Source of the DNA: Alphaproteobacteria bacterium
GTDB taxonomy: Bacteria; Pseudomonadota; Alphaproteobacteria; Sphingomonadales; Sphingomonadaceae
NCBI GenBank assembly: GCA_030426245.1
Contig: JAUHYZ010000021.1
Coordinates: forward strand, 1 to 40,132
Direction of reading: 5' to 3'
Length of the DNA: 40,132 nt
Shown here: positions 8,422-16,661 of the stretch, one piece after another
Layout: the number at the start of each line of letters is the position of its first letter
Position numbering within the stretch: the first letter of the stretch is position 1
Made by a program: the position numbers and the translations under genes
The notes under the pieces: generated by a model
Databases searched by the model: none
What the model was told of the DNA's origin: nothing
What the model saw: the letters and a program-made list of their open reading frames with translations, nothing else

Positions 8422-9447
8422 ATGCGCATCGTTTCGGGCATCCAGCCCACCGGCAGCCTCCATCTCGGCAACTATCTCGGCGCAATCCGCAACTGGGTGC
8501 GGATGCAGGACGAGATGGCACAGGAAGGCAGCCAGTGCCTGTTCTTTCTGGCGGATCTACACGCCATTTCCATGCCGCATGTCCCGGACGAATTGCATTC
8601 CGCGACGCTGGAAATGGTCGCCGCACTGGTTGCCTGCGGCATCGATCCCGACAGATCGATTCTGTTCAACCAGGCGCAAGTGCCCGCCCATGCGGAACTG
8701 CAATGGCTGCTGAACGGCACGGCGCGGATGGGCTGGCTGAACCGCATGACGCAGTTCAAGGACAAGTCCGGCAAGAACCGCGAAGGCGCCAGCGTGGCGC
8801 TGTTCACCTATCCGGTGCTGCAGGCCGCGGACGTGCTGCTCTATCAGGCGACCCATGTTCCCGTGGGGGAGGACCAGAAGCAGCACCTGGAGCTGGCCCG
8901 CGACGTCGCGCAGAAGTTCAACAATGATTTCTGCAGCGAAGACGCGCCCGTTTTCACCCTGCCCGATCCGATCACGCCGCCCGAAGCGGCACGGATCATG
9001 AGCCTGCGTGACGGCACCGCGAAGATGAGCAAATCCGATCCTTCGGCAATGAGCCGGATCAACCTGATGGACGATGCCGACGAGATCATGAAGAAGATCA
9101 AGAAGGCCAAGACCGATCCCGAGCCGCTCCCTTCCGAGAGTGCGGGCCTGGAAGGCAGGCCCGAGGCGCTGAATCTGGTTTCCATCTATGCCGCAGTTTC
9201 CGGCAAGGATGTGGATGCCGTGCTCGCCGAATTCGGCGGACAGGGTTTCGGCGCGTTCAAGCCGGCGCTGGGCGATTTGCTGGTCGAGACCATCGCGCCC
9301 CTATCCGCGCGCTTCGTCGAACTGAAGCAGGACCGCGAGGAGCTGGACGCGATATTGGCCAAGGGCGCCTTGAAGGCCAGAGGCGTTGCCGAACCGACGC
9401 TCAACGCGGCCTATGACGCGTTGGGTTTGGTTCGCGGGCATCACTGA
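8422..9447 (+). CDS. trpS: Tryptophanyl-tRNA synthetase
   Basis: This class I aminoacyl-tRNA synthetase charges tRNA(Trp) in the cytosol. The 341-residue protein begins MRIVSGIQPTGSLHLGNYLG, with the HIGH-type motif at H14-L-G-N17, and carries an intact KMSKS loop at residues 201-205. Length is normal. AAGAAGG lies upstream of the ATG. The 85-bp gap after murJ includes a short GCCC/GGGC stem (8378-8389) followed by CTTTCC, at best a weak terminator, so trpS may be read from the secB-murJ promoter or have its own. Confidence 0.97.
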   Translation: MRIVSGIQPTGSLHLGNYLGAIRNWVRMQDEMAQEGSQCLFFLADLHAISMPHVPDELHSATLEMVAALVACGIDPDRSILFNQAQVPAHAELQWLLNGTARMGWLNRMTQFKDKSGKNREGASVALFTYPVLQAADVLLYQATHVPVGEDQKQHLELARDVAQKFNNDFCSEDAPVFTLPDPITPPEAARIMSLRDGTAKMSKSDPSAMSRINLMDDADEIMKKIKKAKTDPEPLPSESAGLEGRPEALNLVSIYAAVSGKDVDAVLAEFGGQGFGAFKPALGDLLVETIAPLSARFVELKQDREELDAILAKGALKARGVAEPTLNAAYDALGLVRGHH

Positions 9448-9584
9448 CCGGGCGGGCGACGAGCCGTGGCGCATTCAAGACCTATTAAGCCTGGCAATGA
9501 CAGAGTAGCTCCCAATGATTGCAGCAATGTGCCCGGCGCGGATGAGACAGCGCCTGCAAGTGCATGGCTGCCCGGAGAGATGAA

Positions 9585-10235
9585 ATGACGAAGATCACGA
9601 ATACGATAGGCCGAAGCTTGCGGGTAGCCGCGGCATCGGTTCTGCTTGTCGGCCTGGCGGCTTGCGCATCCAATTTCCGCGCGGACGTTTCGCGCTTCCA
9701 GAGCCAGCTGCCTGCACCGCAAGGCCAGACCTTTGCAGTCGTGGCGGAAGACCCCGCCCTGGCCGGCGGGCTGGAATTTTCGCAATATGCCGCGCTGGTG
9801 GAAGAGCAGATGCAGGCACTTGGCTATACCGAAGCCAATCCGGAAGATGCCACCCTGCTGGTATCCTTCGACTATGGGGTGGACAATGGCCGCGAGCGCA
9901 TAAGCACGTCCAGCTATGTCCGCGATCCCTATTGGTCGCCCTGGTACGGCTATCGCCCCTATCACTATCGCAGCAGCATGTGGGGCTATGGCTGGTACGA
10001 TCCCTGGTTCGACCGCGGCGTGGACAGCTACACCGTCTATACCAGCGGCATCGACCTGAAGATCGACCGCGCGGCTGACGGGGAACGCCTGTTCGAAGGC
10101 AAGGCCCAGGCCGTTTCGCGCTCCAACACGCTGCAATATCTCGTGCCCAACCTGGTAGAAGCCATGTTCACCGGCTTCCCCGGCAATTCGGGCGAGACGG
10201 TGCGAATCACGGTTGCCCCTGAAAAGGAAGACTGA
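9585..10235 (+). CDS. DUF4136 lipoprotein with a Tyr/Trp-rich segment
   Basis: This 216-residue protein has a signal sequence ending in the lipobox LAAC (Cys27) and a DUF4136-type body, so it should be lipid-anchored in the cell envelope. The middle holds an unusual aromatic stretch, with many Tyr and Trp around DPYWSPWYGYRPYHY (about residues 113-140). It ends in the motif FPGNSGETV, shared with the second DUF4136 protein at 31847-32443. The start at 9585 is preferred over an in-frame ATG at 9564 because GGAGAGA lies just before it and it gives a normal-length signal peptide. The function of the family is unknown. A strong terminator follows. Confidence 0.8.
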   Translation: MTKITNTIGRSLRVAAASVLLVGLAACASNFRADVSRFQSQLPAPQGQTFAVVAEDPALAGGLEFSQYAALVEEQMQALGYTEANPEDATLLVSFDYGVDNGRERISTSSYVRDPYWSPWYGYRPYHYRSSMWGYGWYDPWFDRGVDSYTVYTSGIDLKIDRAADGERLFEGKAQAVSRSNTLQYLVPNLVEAMFTGFPGNSGETVRITVAPEKED

Positions 10236-10283
10236 AAGGCGACGGAGCCGCCCGGCTCTTCCGAACGAAAGCGATCAACAAAG

Positions 10284-10314
10284 AAGGCGGGTCCCCCAGG
10301 GGATCCGCCTTTTT
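10284..10314. terminator. Bidirectional terminator between the DUF4136 gene and dut
   Basis: AAGGCGG plus GTCCC (10284-10295) pairs with GGGAT plus CCGCCTT (10300-10311), with one G-T pair, and continues into TTTT at 10311-10314. On the minus strand the same stem is followed by CTTTGTTG. It sits between two converging genes and probably serves both. Confidence 0.8.
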
Positions 10315-10334
10315 CGTTGCGTTGAAGCGCAGAT

Positions 10335-10805
10335 CTAGGCCCGCAGCGACACTACGCCGCCGGTCGAACCGAAGCCGCCTTCGCCGCGCTGCGTTTCGTC
10401 CAGCTCTTCCACTTCCACCCAGCTGGCCCGGGTTACCGGCGCCAGCACCAGCTGCGCCACGCGGTCTCCGCGGTGAATCGCGAAAGGTTCGCCGCCATGA
10501 TTGATCATGATCACCTTCAGCTCTCCGCGATAATCGGAATCGATCGTGCCGGGCGTGTTCGGAACGCTGACCCCGTGCTTGAGCGCCAGGCCGGAACGCG
10601 GACGGACCTGGATTTCATATCCATCGGGGATCGCCACGGACAAGCCCGTCGCCACGGCATGCCGCGTGCCAGGTTCCAGAACGACATCTTCGGCCGACAG
10701 AATATCCATCCCGGCGGCACCGCCGGTCGCGTAGCGTGGAAGTTCGAGCCCCTCCCCGTGTTCCAGCCGTTTGACGCGAACCGGAACATCATTGGTCGAG
10801 GGCAT
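10335..10805 (-). CDS. dut: dUTP diphosphatase
   Basis: The trimeric dUTPase hydrolyses dUTP to dUMP and pyrophosphate, keeping uracil out of DNA and supplying dTMP synthesis. All five family motifs are present in 156 residues: [17 protein letters not shown], the catalytic-base region [22 protein letters not shown], and the C-terminal glycine-rich arm [10 protein letters not shown]. Its start lies inside the end of coaBC (17-bp overlap), with AAAGGA upstream inside the coaBC coding sequence, so the two genes are translationally coupled. coaBC-dut is a common bacterial arrangement. Confidence 0.97.
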   Translation of the reverse strand: MPSTNDVPVRVKRLEHGEGLELPRYATGGAAGMDILSAEDVVLEPGTRHAVATGLSVAIPDGYEIQVRPRSGLALKHGVSVPNTPGTIDSDYRGELKVIMINHGGEPFAIHRGDRVAQLVLAPVTRASWVEVEELDETQRGEGGFGSTGGVVSLRA

Positions 10806-12429
10806 CTGCGATCCTTTCCATCAGCTTGAGCGCTACATCCTCTTTTGACATCGCGTCCCAGTGGTCGACAGCCTTGCTGGTGACGATATGCACAGTATTC
10901 TCCGCCCCGCCCATCGTATCGCCGGTCACGTCATTTGCCACGATCCAGTCCGCACCCTTGGCCTTGCGCTTCTTCTTGGCGTTCTCGATCAGATTTTCCG
11001 TTTCCGCGGCGAAGCCGACCAGCACTTTGGGCCGCTTCTCCCCGGCGGCGATCGTCGCCAGGATATCCGGATTTTCCGTCAGCAGCAGGGCCGGCGGCGC
11101 ATTGCCGCGTTTCTTGATCTTTTCCTCGGCGAATTCCTTGGTCCGCCAATCGGCCACGGCCGCCACCAGAACCGCAGCATCGGCCGGCAGGGCCTTCTTC
11201 ACTTCATCGGCCATTTCCCGCGCTGATTCGACGTCGATCCGGTCGACGCCGAGCGGCGTCTTAAGGATCACCGGACCGGTGACCAGCGTCACCCGTGCCC
11301 CCAGCGCAGCGGCCGCGGCAGCGATTGCAAAACCTTGCCGCCCCGATGAACGATTGGCGATATAGCGCACCGGATCGATCGGCTCATGCGTCGGGCCCGC
11401 AGTGACCAGCACATGCCTGCCGTTTAGCGGACGGTGATCGGGATCGATATCGAAGGCCGGCTGCCCTTCCAGCGGATCTGCCAGGCCGCCATGCTCGCCC
11501 GGCAGCGGTTCGGGTGCCGCCCCGCCGCCCTTGACCTGATGATTGATCGCTTCGGGATCGGTCGGCGGCGCAGCGCTCGCCTTGCCCTTGGTCGCCAGCA
11601 AGGGGTTGTTGGACAGGTCGGGCACGACATCGGGGGCGACTTCGTCTTCATCCTCGATTTCGGGGAGATCGTCATAGGCGACCTCTTCCTCCGCGATCCG
11701 CCGCGGCGTGCTGCGCGGAATGATCGAAGCGAGCAGGCCGCTCAGGCCGCCCTTGGATGCGTAGACATCCTCCTCCGCCTCTGCCTCTTCTTCGCCCTCG
11801 CCTTCTTCCCCCTCGGGCTCCAGCGCTTCGAGATAGGCGGCAATCTGCTGCGGCCCTGCCCCGCCCACACCCAGCACGCCGGGATCCAGGCCAAGCGTTT
11901 CGGCGATTTCGAACCAGATCATTTCCGGTTCCGGCAAACGCCCGGGTCCGAATTCGCCGCAGGCCATTTCGCCTTCGTCGGGCTCCAGCACCGTAACGCC
12001 GGCTCGGCGCAGCTTGTTCACATTGGCCTGGGTCGCCTTATGCTCCCACATGCGCACATTCATGGCCGGAACCGCCATTACCGGCTTGTCGGTGGCGAGG
12101 ATCATCGTCGTGCCCAGATCGTCTGCAATGCCGGCCGCCATTTTCGCCAGCAGATCGGCGGTGGCGGGGCACACGACCACAAGATCAGCTTCGCGGCTGA
12201 GCTGGATATGGCCCATTTCCGCTTCGTCCTTGAGATCCCAGAGCGAGGAATAAACCTTGTTCTCGCTCAGCGCTGCCAGCGACATCGGCGTAACGAACTG
12301 AGAACCGCCATCGGTAAGCACGCAGGTCACATCGCCTCCACCCCTGCGGATGAAGCGGATCAGCTCACAAGCCTTGTACGCGGCGATACCGCCGCCCACG
12401 ACGAGCAGGATACGCGGTGACTTGACCAT
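10789..12429 (-). CDS. coaBC: Bifunctional phosphopantothenoylcysteine decarboxylase / phosphopantothenate-cysteine ligase with a long acidic linker
   Basis: CoaBC performs two consecutive steps of coenzyme A synthesis. The CoaC half (about 1-181) has the flavoprotein start [14 protein letters not shown], catalytic H74, the PAMNVRMW motif with N124, and the active-site cysteine C157, each one position off E. coli numbering. The CoaB half (about 336-546) has [22 protein letters not shown] and the lysine region [20 protein letters not shown]. Between them lie about 150 extra residues, including a run with 15 Glu/Asp in about 22 residues (201-222) and Pro/Gly-rich stretches; E. coli CoaBC is about 406 residues in total. 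The start is uncertain. ATG at 12429 matches homologues, while GTG at 12444 is also in frame next to AAGGG. Confidence 0.93.
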   Translation of the reverse strand: MVKSPRILLVVGGGIAAYKACELIRFIRRGGGDVTCVLTDGGSQFVTPMSLAALSENKVYSSLWDLKDEAEMGHIQLSREADLVVVCPATADLLAKMAAGIADDLGTTMILATDKPVMAVPAMNVRMWEHKATQANVNKLRRAGVTVLEPDEGEMACGEFGPGRLPEPEMIWFEIAETLGLDPGVLGVGGAGPQQIAAYLEALEPEGEEGEGEEEAEAEEDVYASKGGLSGLLASIIPRSTPRRIAEEEVAYDDLPEIEDEDEVAPDVVPDLSNNPLLATKGKASAAPPTDPEAINHQVKGGGAAPEPLPGEHGGLADPLEGQPAFDIDPDHRPLNGRHVLVTAGPTHEPIDPVRYIANRSSGRQGFAIAAAAAALGARVTLVTGPVILKTPLGVDRIDVESAREMADEVKKALPADAAVLVAAVADWRTKEFAEEKIKKRGNAPPALLLTENPDILATIAAGEKRPKVLVGFAAETENLIENAKKKRKAKGADWIVANDVTGDTMGGAENTVHIVTSKAVDHWDAMSKEDVALKLMERIADALDQ

Positions 12430-12521
12430 GGTGTTAATCAACACCCCTTAAAATGCGACCCCAGGGATGCGGCAAAGGCGCGGCAATGACAAACCCCCCT
12501 GACAAATTTTCGGCTGCGAAA

Positions 12522-12584
12522 CTAGCGCTACAACCTGTCCTAGGCCAGCCTAGCCTTGCGATGGTTAAGTTTTGCCTAGCGCTA
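12522..12584. promoter_or_regulatory. CTAG-rich region with a repeated TAGCGCTA palindrome
   Basis: The 8-bp palindrome TAGCGCTA, preceded by C, occurs at 12523-12530 and again at 12577-12584. Two more CTAG tetramers lie between them (12540-12543 and 12550-12553). The region is in the divergent gap between coaBC and the small membrane protein, about 40-100 bp before the latter's start. Paired palindromes at 54-bp spacing suggest an operator, but no regulator is known. Confidence 0.35.
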
Positions 12585-12625
12585 TGGGGGCCGCCTTGGC
12601 TAATCAGCCCGCAAGGAGAGCCCCA

Positions 12626-13024
12626 ATGCGCTTGTTTTTGACTGCAGTTTTGTTCGTCGGCGGCCTGTTTTTCGCCATCACCGGTATCGGTTTCCTGCTC
12701 ATGCCGCAATCCACGGCCCCTGCGCTGGGCCTGGTTGCCGCGACGGCGGAAGGCTGGTCGACGATCCGCGCGGACATGACCGCCTATTTCATTGTCGGCG
12801 GATCATGCATGATCTGGGGCGCCTGGCGCCGGGCGGGCGACGTGCTGCTGGTGCCTGCCGCCCTGTTCGGCATTGCGCTGGTCGGCCGTCTGGTCAGCGC
12901 CGCGGCAGACGGGGCCTATGACGGCTTCGCGATTCCCATGATTATCGAGGCCGCAGTGGTGATCGTTTCGATTATGGGCAACCGCATGCTGCCGCACCAC
13001 AAGGTGGAAGAGCTCACGGGATAG
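12626..13024 (+). CDS. Small four-helix membrane protein, DUF4345-like
   Basis: This 132-residue protein has four predicted membrane helices (about 3-27, 48-66, 72-92 and 101-122). A conserved-looking polar segment GWSTIRADMTAYFIVGGSCM follows the first helix, and LVGRLVSAAADG lies before the last. Helix order and the IRAD / GRLxS pattern resemble DUF4345, a family of unknown function. The start at 12626 is set by AAGGAGAG five bases upstream; longer in-frame starts lack a ribosome site. It is divergent from coaBC and upstream of an EamA transporter. Confidence 0.7.
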   Translation: MRLFLTAVLFVGGLFFAITGIGFLLMPQSTAPALGLVAATAEGWSTIRADMTAYFIVGGSCMIWGAWRRAGDVLLVPAALFGIALVGRLVSAAADGAYDGFAIPMIIEAAVVIVSIMGNRMLPHHKVEELTG

Positions 13025-13181
13025 GCGCCCTACACAGCCGGAAAAACAATATTTTTTCAGCCATTTATGCAGGCCGTGGGCTGCATGCGTGGCTCAGCAT
13101 GAGGATTCGCGTCGCAGCATCGCGTAACTGAATTCGTTAAGCGGTTGCGCTCTTGCACGCGTGGCCCCAAAGCGCCTCGTA

Positions 13182-14066
13182 ATGGCCTCCTCCCCGCATA
13201 CGCTGCGCGCCCTGCTCCTGTTCAATGGCGGGCTGATCCTGTTCGCCTGCATGGACGTGACGAACAAGTTCCTGGTCGCCAGTTTCGAGGTTCCGCTGAT
13301 CGCGGCCTGCCGTTTCGGCGGCCATTTGCTGCTGATGCTGGCCTTTGTCGCACCCCGGCGCGGTGTAGAGATGATCAGGACCCAGCGCACGGGCCTTGTC
13401 TGGGTCAGAGCGCTATGCCTGTGCGGAGCGAGCGGAATGGCCGTGCTGGCCTTCGAACGGATGCCGGTGGCTGAAACTTCGGCAATCGTCTTTCTCAGCC
13501 CGATCCTGATGGCGCTCGCCGCGGGGCCGCTGCTTGGCGAGTCGATCGGCTGGAAAGGCTGGGGGGCAGCCTTCCTCGGCTTCGTTGGTGTGCTGCTGAT
13601 CGTCCGTCCGGGAGGCGGGCTCGATTCGCTGGGCGTCATTTTCGCGCTGGGCTGCGCGGGCATGGCCACGACCTACAATCTGATGTCGCGCTTGCTCGCA
13701 TCGACCGAGAGCACGCTGGCTTTGCTGTTCTACGCGGGGCTGGCCGGGACAATCGTCTTTGGGGCCATGCTGCCGTGGTTCTGGATGGAACGGGCGCCCA
13801 GCGCAGTGGAGGCCCTGCTGCTTGCCAGCCTGGCGGTTTATGGCGGGCTCGGCCATTTCCTCCTTACTGCCGCTTTCCGGGAGGCGCCGGCCTCCCTGCT
13901 CGGGCCTGCCAGCTATATGCAGTTGCTCTGGGTGGCCTTGTTCGGCTGGCTGGTATTCGGCGACTTCCCCGATGCGGTCAGCCTGATTGGAATGGTGATA
14001 ATCGGCGCATCGGGCGTGCTGGTTACGCTCAAGTCGCGGCGCCCGCGCGCCGAACTTTCGCCCTGA
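13182..14066 (+). CDS. EamA/DMT-family transporter
   Basis: This is a 294-residue inner-membrane protein with about ten hydrophobic helices arranged as two EamA repeats (about 8-140 and 150-285). The first repeat shows the typical VWVRALCLCGASGMAVLAF and VFLSPILMALAAG segments, and the second ends in GPASYMQLLWVALFGWLVFGD. Members export or import small metabolites such as amino acids, nucleosides or purines; the substrate is not readable here. The start is uncertain: ATG at 13182 is preferred, GTG at 13161 is in frame, and neither has a good Shine-Dalgarno. The 157-bp gap upstream holds an AT-rich inverted repeat (13041-13058) and an ATGCAG/CTGCAT stem (13067-13086). Confidence 0.85.
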   Translation: MASSPHTLRALLLFNGGLILFACMDVTNKFLVASFEVPLIAACRFGGHLLLMLAFVAPRRGVEMIRTQRTGLVWVRALCLCGASGMAVLAFERMPVAETSAIVFLSPILMALAAGPLLGESIGWKGWGAAFLGFVGVLLIVRPGGGLDSLGVIFALGCAGMATTYNLMSRLLASTESTLALLFYAGLAGTIVFGAMLPWFWMERAPSAVEALLLASLAVYGGLGHFLLTAAFREAPASLLGPASYMQLLWVALFGWLVFGDFPDAVSLIGMVIIGASGVLVTLKSRRPRAELSP

Positions 14067-14143
14067 CAAGCCTGCGCGGCTTGCCTCAACGCGGTGAAAG
14101 GGAGTATTCTTGTTTCATCCGGCCAAACCATGAGGAAAACCTC

Positions 14144-14200
14144 ATGCGAAGATCTGGTCTGACCGCGTTGGCGTTTGCCGAATTTGCGGTAATCGATTGA
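14144..14200 (+). CDS. Possible 18-residue leader peptide
   Basis: ATG at 14144 opens an 18-codon frame encoding MRRSGLTALAFAEFAVID. GAGGA (14132-14136) sits 7 nt upstream, an excellent ribosome site. The start codon lies in a perfect stem ATGAGG-AAAA-CCTCAT (14130-14145) that would hide both the ribosome site and the start. Stable alternative hairpins follow and then the DUF2189 gene 74 bp later. It is too short to judge by composition, so it is offered as a candidate only. Confidence 0.3.
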   Translation: MRRSGLTALAFAEFAVID

Positions 14201-14223
14201 CGCCTTTGGGCACGATCCCGGCC

Positions 14224-14254
14224 GTTAGCAGCAAGAAGCGCTAACCCTTGCTGC
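14224..14254 (+). promoter_or_regulatory. Mutually exclusive hairpins upstream of the DUF2189 gene
   Basis: GTTAGC (14224-14229) can pair with GCTAAC (14240-14245). GCAGCAAG (14228-14235) can instead pair with CTTGCTGC (14247-14254). The two stems share bases and cannot form together. They lie between the possible leader peptide and the ribosome site GGGAGAG of the DUF2189 gene. This is the shape of an attenuator, but neither stem reaches that ribosome site. Confidence 0.35.
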
Positions 14255-14274
14255 CAAGCATGGGAGAGTGAAAA

Positions 14275-15075
14275 ATGGCTATAACGCAAGCCGCCCGTTT
14301 CGATGAAGTCGCCGAAGAAATCGAGATCCGCCGGATCGGAATGCGCGATCTGCGCGAAGCACTGAGACAAGGCTGGCAAGATTTCATGGCCAAGCGCGGC
14401 GACATGATCTTTGCCGCCATCATCTATGTCGCGATCGTATTGCTGGCGGTCCTGTTCGCTCAGAACCAATCGATCCTGCCCCTGATCTTCCCCCTGGCCG
14501 CCGGGTCGATCCTGCTCGGCCCGGCCTTTGCCAGCGGGTTCTATGAGCTGGCACGGCGCCGGGAACAGAAGCTGGATACACGCTGGCGCCATTTCTTCGA
14601 TGTCGCACGCGGTCCCGCAGCTGCGTCGATCGTCGCCCTGACCAGCATCGTCTTCATGCTCTTCGCGCTCTGGGTATTCGTGGCCTGGCTCATCTATCTG
14701 GCCACGCTCGGATCGCTGGAACCGAGCGCCCCAGCTTCGACAGGCGCGTTCCTGCAAGCCGTGTTCACAACCGCCAGCGGCTGGCAAATGGCCATCGTCG
14801 GCAATGCCGTTGGGCTGGTGTTTGCCGCAATGGTGCTGGCAATCAGCGTGGTTTCCTTCCCGATGCTGATCGACCGCCCCGTTCCGCTGGCCACTGCCGT
14901 ACACACGTCCTGGCGCGTGGCGCGGGCCAATCCAGTCACCGTCGCCGCGTGGGGCCTGATCGTCGTGGGCTTACTGGTGCTGGGTTCGCTGCCGGCTTTT
15001 GTCGGCCTGGCCGTGGTCCTGCCGGTGCTCGGCTATGCGACATGGCACCTCTATACGCGTGCTGTTGTACGATAG
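14275..15075 (+). CDS. DUF2189 integral membrane protein
   Basis: This is a 266-residue protein with a soluble N-terminus (about 1-40: EIRRIGMRDLREALRQGWQDF) and six hydrophobic helices (about 45-65, 68-85, 118-145, 165-195, 225-242 and 246-260). The pattern, including the GWQDFMAKRGDMIF start and ARANPVTVAAWGLIV in the penultimate helix, fits DUF2189, a proteobacterial membrane family of unknown function often found near respiratory genes; none are near here. GGGAGAG lies a few bases before the ATG. It may be controlled by the leader and hairpins just upstream. It converges on cobB over a 66-bp gap containing the 14-bp palindrome GCGCTTTAAAGCGC (15106-15119). Confidence 0.8.
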   Translation: MAITQAARFDEVAEEIEIRRIGMRDLREALRQGWQDFMAKRGDMIFAAIIYVAIVLLAVLFAQNQSILPLIFPLAAGSILLGPAFASGFYELARRREQKLDTRWRHFFDVARGPAAASIVALTSIVFMLFALWVFVAWLIYLATLGSLEPSAPASTGAFLQAVFTTASGWQMAIVGNAVGLVFAAMVLAISVVSFPMLIDRPVPLATAVHTSWRVARANPVTVAAWGLIVVGLLVLGSLPAFVGLAVVLPVLGYATWHLYTRAVVR

Positions 15076-15141
15076 CAGGCGATGGCGGCGGCCCGGCAAA
15101 TGGATGCGCTTTAAAGCGCGCTTTCCGCCGGGTCGCCGATG

Positions 15142-15843
15142 TTACCGGCCAAGCACTTCCGCGACCCATGCGGGCACGAGTTCGCTGGCCGGGCCCAGGC
15201 GCGATTCGTCGAAGAAGCCCGAGCCCTGGCTGCGTTCCAGATTGAGTTCGATCGTATGCGCGCCGTGGCTGGCGGCCTGCTGCACGAAGCCCGCAGCCGG
15301 ATAGACAGCGCCCGACGTACCGATCGAAACAAACAGGTCCGCTTGAGCCAGGGCAGCGAAGATCTCTTCCATCCGGTAAGGCATCTCACCGAACCATACG
15401 ATGTCGGGCCGCATCGAAGCCGCGCCGCAAGCCGGACATGCCGGACCGCCCAGCAAAGACCCATCCCAGCGGTGGCGCGCATCGCAGGCCGTGCACCACA
15501 CGGACAGCGCTTCGCCATGCATATGGAGCACACGGCTTGCCCCCGCGCGTTCATGCAGATCGTCGATATTCTGGGTTACAATCAGCAGGCCGCCGCCCCA
15601 TTCCCTGTCCAGACGCGCCAGCGCCTCATGCGCCGGGTTGGGCTGCGCCGCCAGCACGCCTGCGCGCCTTGCGTCATAGAAGCGCTGGACCAGCTCCGGA
15701 TCGCGGGCGAAACCTTCGGGCGTGGCCACCTGTTCCACCGGATAGTCTTCCCACAACCCGTCTTCCGCGCGAAAGGTCCTGAGCCCGCTTTCCGCGCTTA
15801 TCCCGGCACCGGTAAGGATCACGATATTGCGGATTGTCGCCAT
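15142..15843 (-). CDS. cobB: Class III sirtuin, NAD-dependent protein deacylase
   Basis: Sirtuins remove acyl groups from protein lysines using NAD. The 233-residue protein has the NAD site TGAGISAESGLRTFR (11-25), TQNIDDLHERAG (90-101), catalytic H109 in HMHGE, and zinc cysteines C117, C120, C136 and C139. Y56-x-x-R59 (YDAR) in the acyl pocket is the class III signature tied to desuccinylase/demalonylase activity in E. coli CobB and human SIRT5, so desuccinylation is likely. The start at 15843 is preferred because homologues begin just before the NAD site; upstream in-frame codons lack a ribosome site. The start lies 35 bp from dapB, which runs the other way. Confidence 0.93.
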   Translation of the reverse strand: MATIRNIVILTGAGISAESGLRTFRAEDGLWEDYPVEQVATPEGFARDPELVQRFYDARRAGVLAAQPNPAHEALARLDREWGGGLLIVTQNIDDLHERAGASRVLHMHGEALSVWCTACDARHRWDGSLLGGPACPACGAASMRPDIVWFGEMPYRMEEIFAALAQADLFVSIGTSGAVYPAAGFVQQAASHGAHTIELNLERSQGSGFFDESRLGPASELVPAWVAEVLGR

Positions 15844-15878
15844 GTCCCCCATGAAACACACCGAACAGGGAACAGGCA

Positions 15879-16607
15879 ATGACTTCTATCGGCATTATCG
15901 GCAGCGAAGGGCGCATGGGCCAGGCACTGGCAAAGGCGGTCGAGGCGGCCGGACACCAGCTTGCCGGCGGAGCGGGCCGCGGCGACGATGTGGCCACACT
16001 CGCCGCCATGAGCGACGTTCTGGTGGATTTTTCCGCACCGGGCGCGCTGGCCGCAAGCGTTACTGCGGCACGCGGCGCGGACATCCCCATCGTGATCGGT
16101 ACGACCGGGCTGGACGCGGAACACCACGCGGCGATCGACGATGCAGTGCAGGACATCGCGATCCTGCAGACCGGAAATACTTCGCTGGGCGTCACCTTGC
16201 TGGCGCATCTGGTGCGCGAGGCCGCCTCCAAGCTGGGCGAAGACTGGGATATCGAGATCGCCGAGATGCATCACCGGATGAAAGTGGATGCACCTTCGGG
16301 CACGGCGCTGCTGCTGGGCCAAGCCGCCGCAGAGGGGCGCGGAATCGATCTGGCGGAACATAGCGAACGCGGGCGTGACGGCCATACCGGCGCCAGGGAA
16401 AAGGGCGCGATCGGCTTTGCCAGCCTGCGCGGGGGAACCGTGGCCGGCGAACATTCGGTGATCCTGGCCGGAGAGGAGGAGCGCATCACGCTTTCCCACC
16501 TGGCGGAGAACCGGATGATCTTTGCGCATGGGGCGGTGAAGGCTGCCGCATGGCTGGTCGGTAAAGAGCCTGGCCGCTATTCCATGCCCCAGGTTCTGGG
16601 CCTTTGA
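15879..16607 (+). CDS. dapB: 4-hydroxy-tetrahydrodipicolinate reductase
   Basis: DapB reduces hydroxytetrahydrodipicolinate to tetrahydrodipicolinate in the diaminopimelate/lysine pathway. The 242-residue protein has the dinucleotide site G8-SEGRMG14, TGNTSLGVTLL, and the active-site segment EMHHRMKVDAPSGTAL with H131 and K135 matching the catalytic His and Lys of the E. coli enzyme. It is about 30 residues shorter than E. coli DapB, as is usual in alphaproteobacteria. The stop codon lies inside the first unit of a 17-bp triplicate. A K+ channel and nth follow. The pathway enzyme dapE is encoded 3 kb away on the other strand. Confidence 0.96.
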   Translation: MTSIGIIGSEGRMGQALAKAVEAAGHQLAGGAGRGDDVATLAAMSDVLVDFSAPGALAASVTAARGADIPIVIGTTGLDAEHHAAIDDAVQDIAILQTGNTSLGVTLLAHLVREAASKLGEDWDIEIAEMHHRMKVDAPSGTALLLGQAAAEGRGIDLAEHSERGRDGHTGAREKGAIGFASLRGGTVAGEHSVILAGEEERITLSHLAENRMIFAHGAVKAAAWLVGKEPGRYSMPQVLGL

Positions 16608-16646
16608 CGGAGCTGGGCCTTTGACGGAGCTGGGCTTTTGACGGAG
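16596..16646 (+). repeat. Three tandem 17-bp repeats across the dapB stop codon
   Basis: The unit CTGGGCCTTTGACGGAG occurs perfectly at 16596-16612 and 16613-16629. It occurs once more with a single change (CTTTTGA for CCTTTGA) at 16630-16646. The first unit encodes the last residues and the TGA of dapB; the others fill the gap to the channel gene. Each unit contains TTGACG, which resembles a -35 hexamer, and CGGAG, which resembles a Shine-Dalgarno. Confidence 0.9.
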
Positions 16647-16661
16647 TGGGGGACGAGCTGA

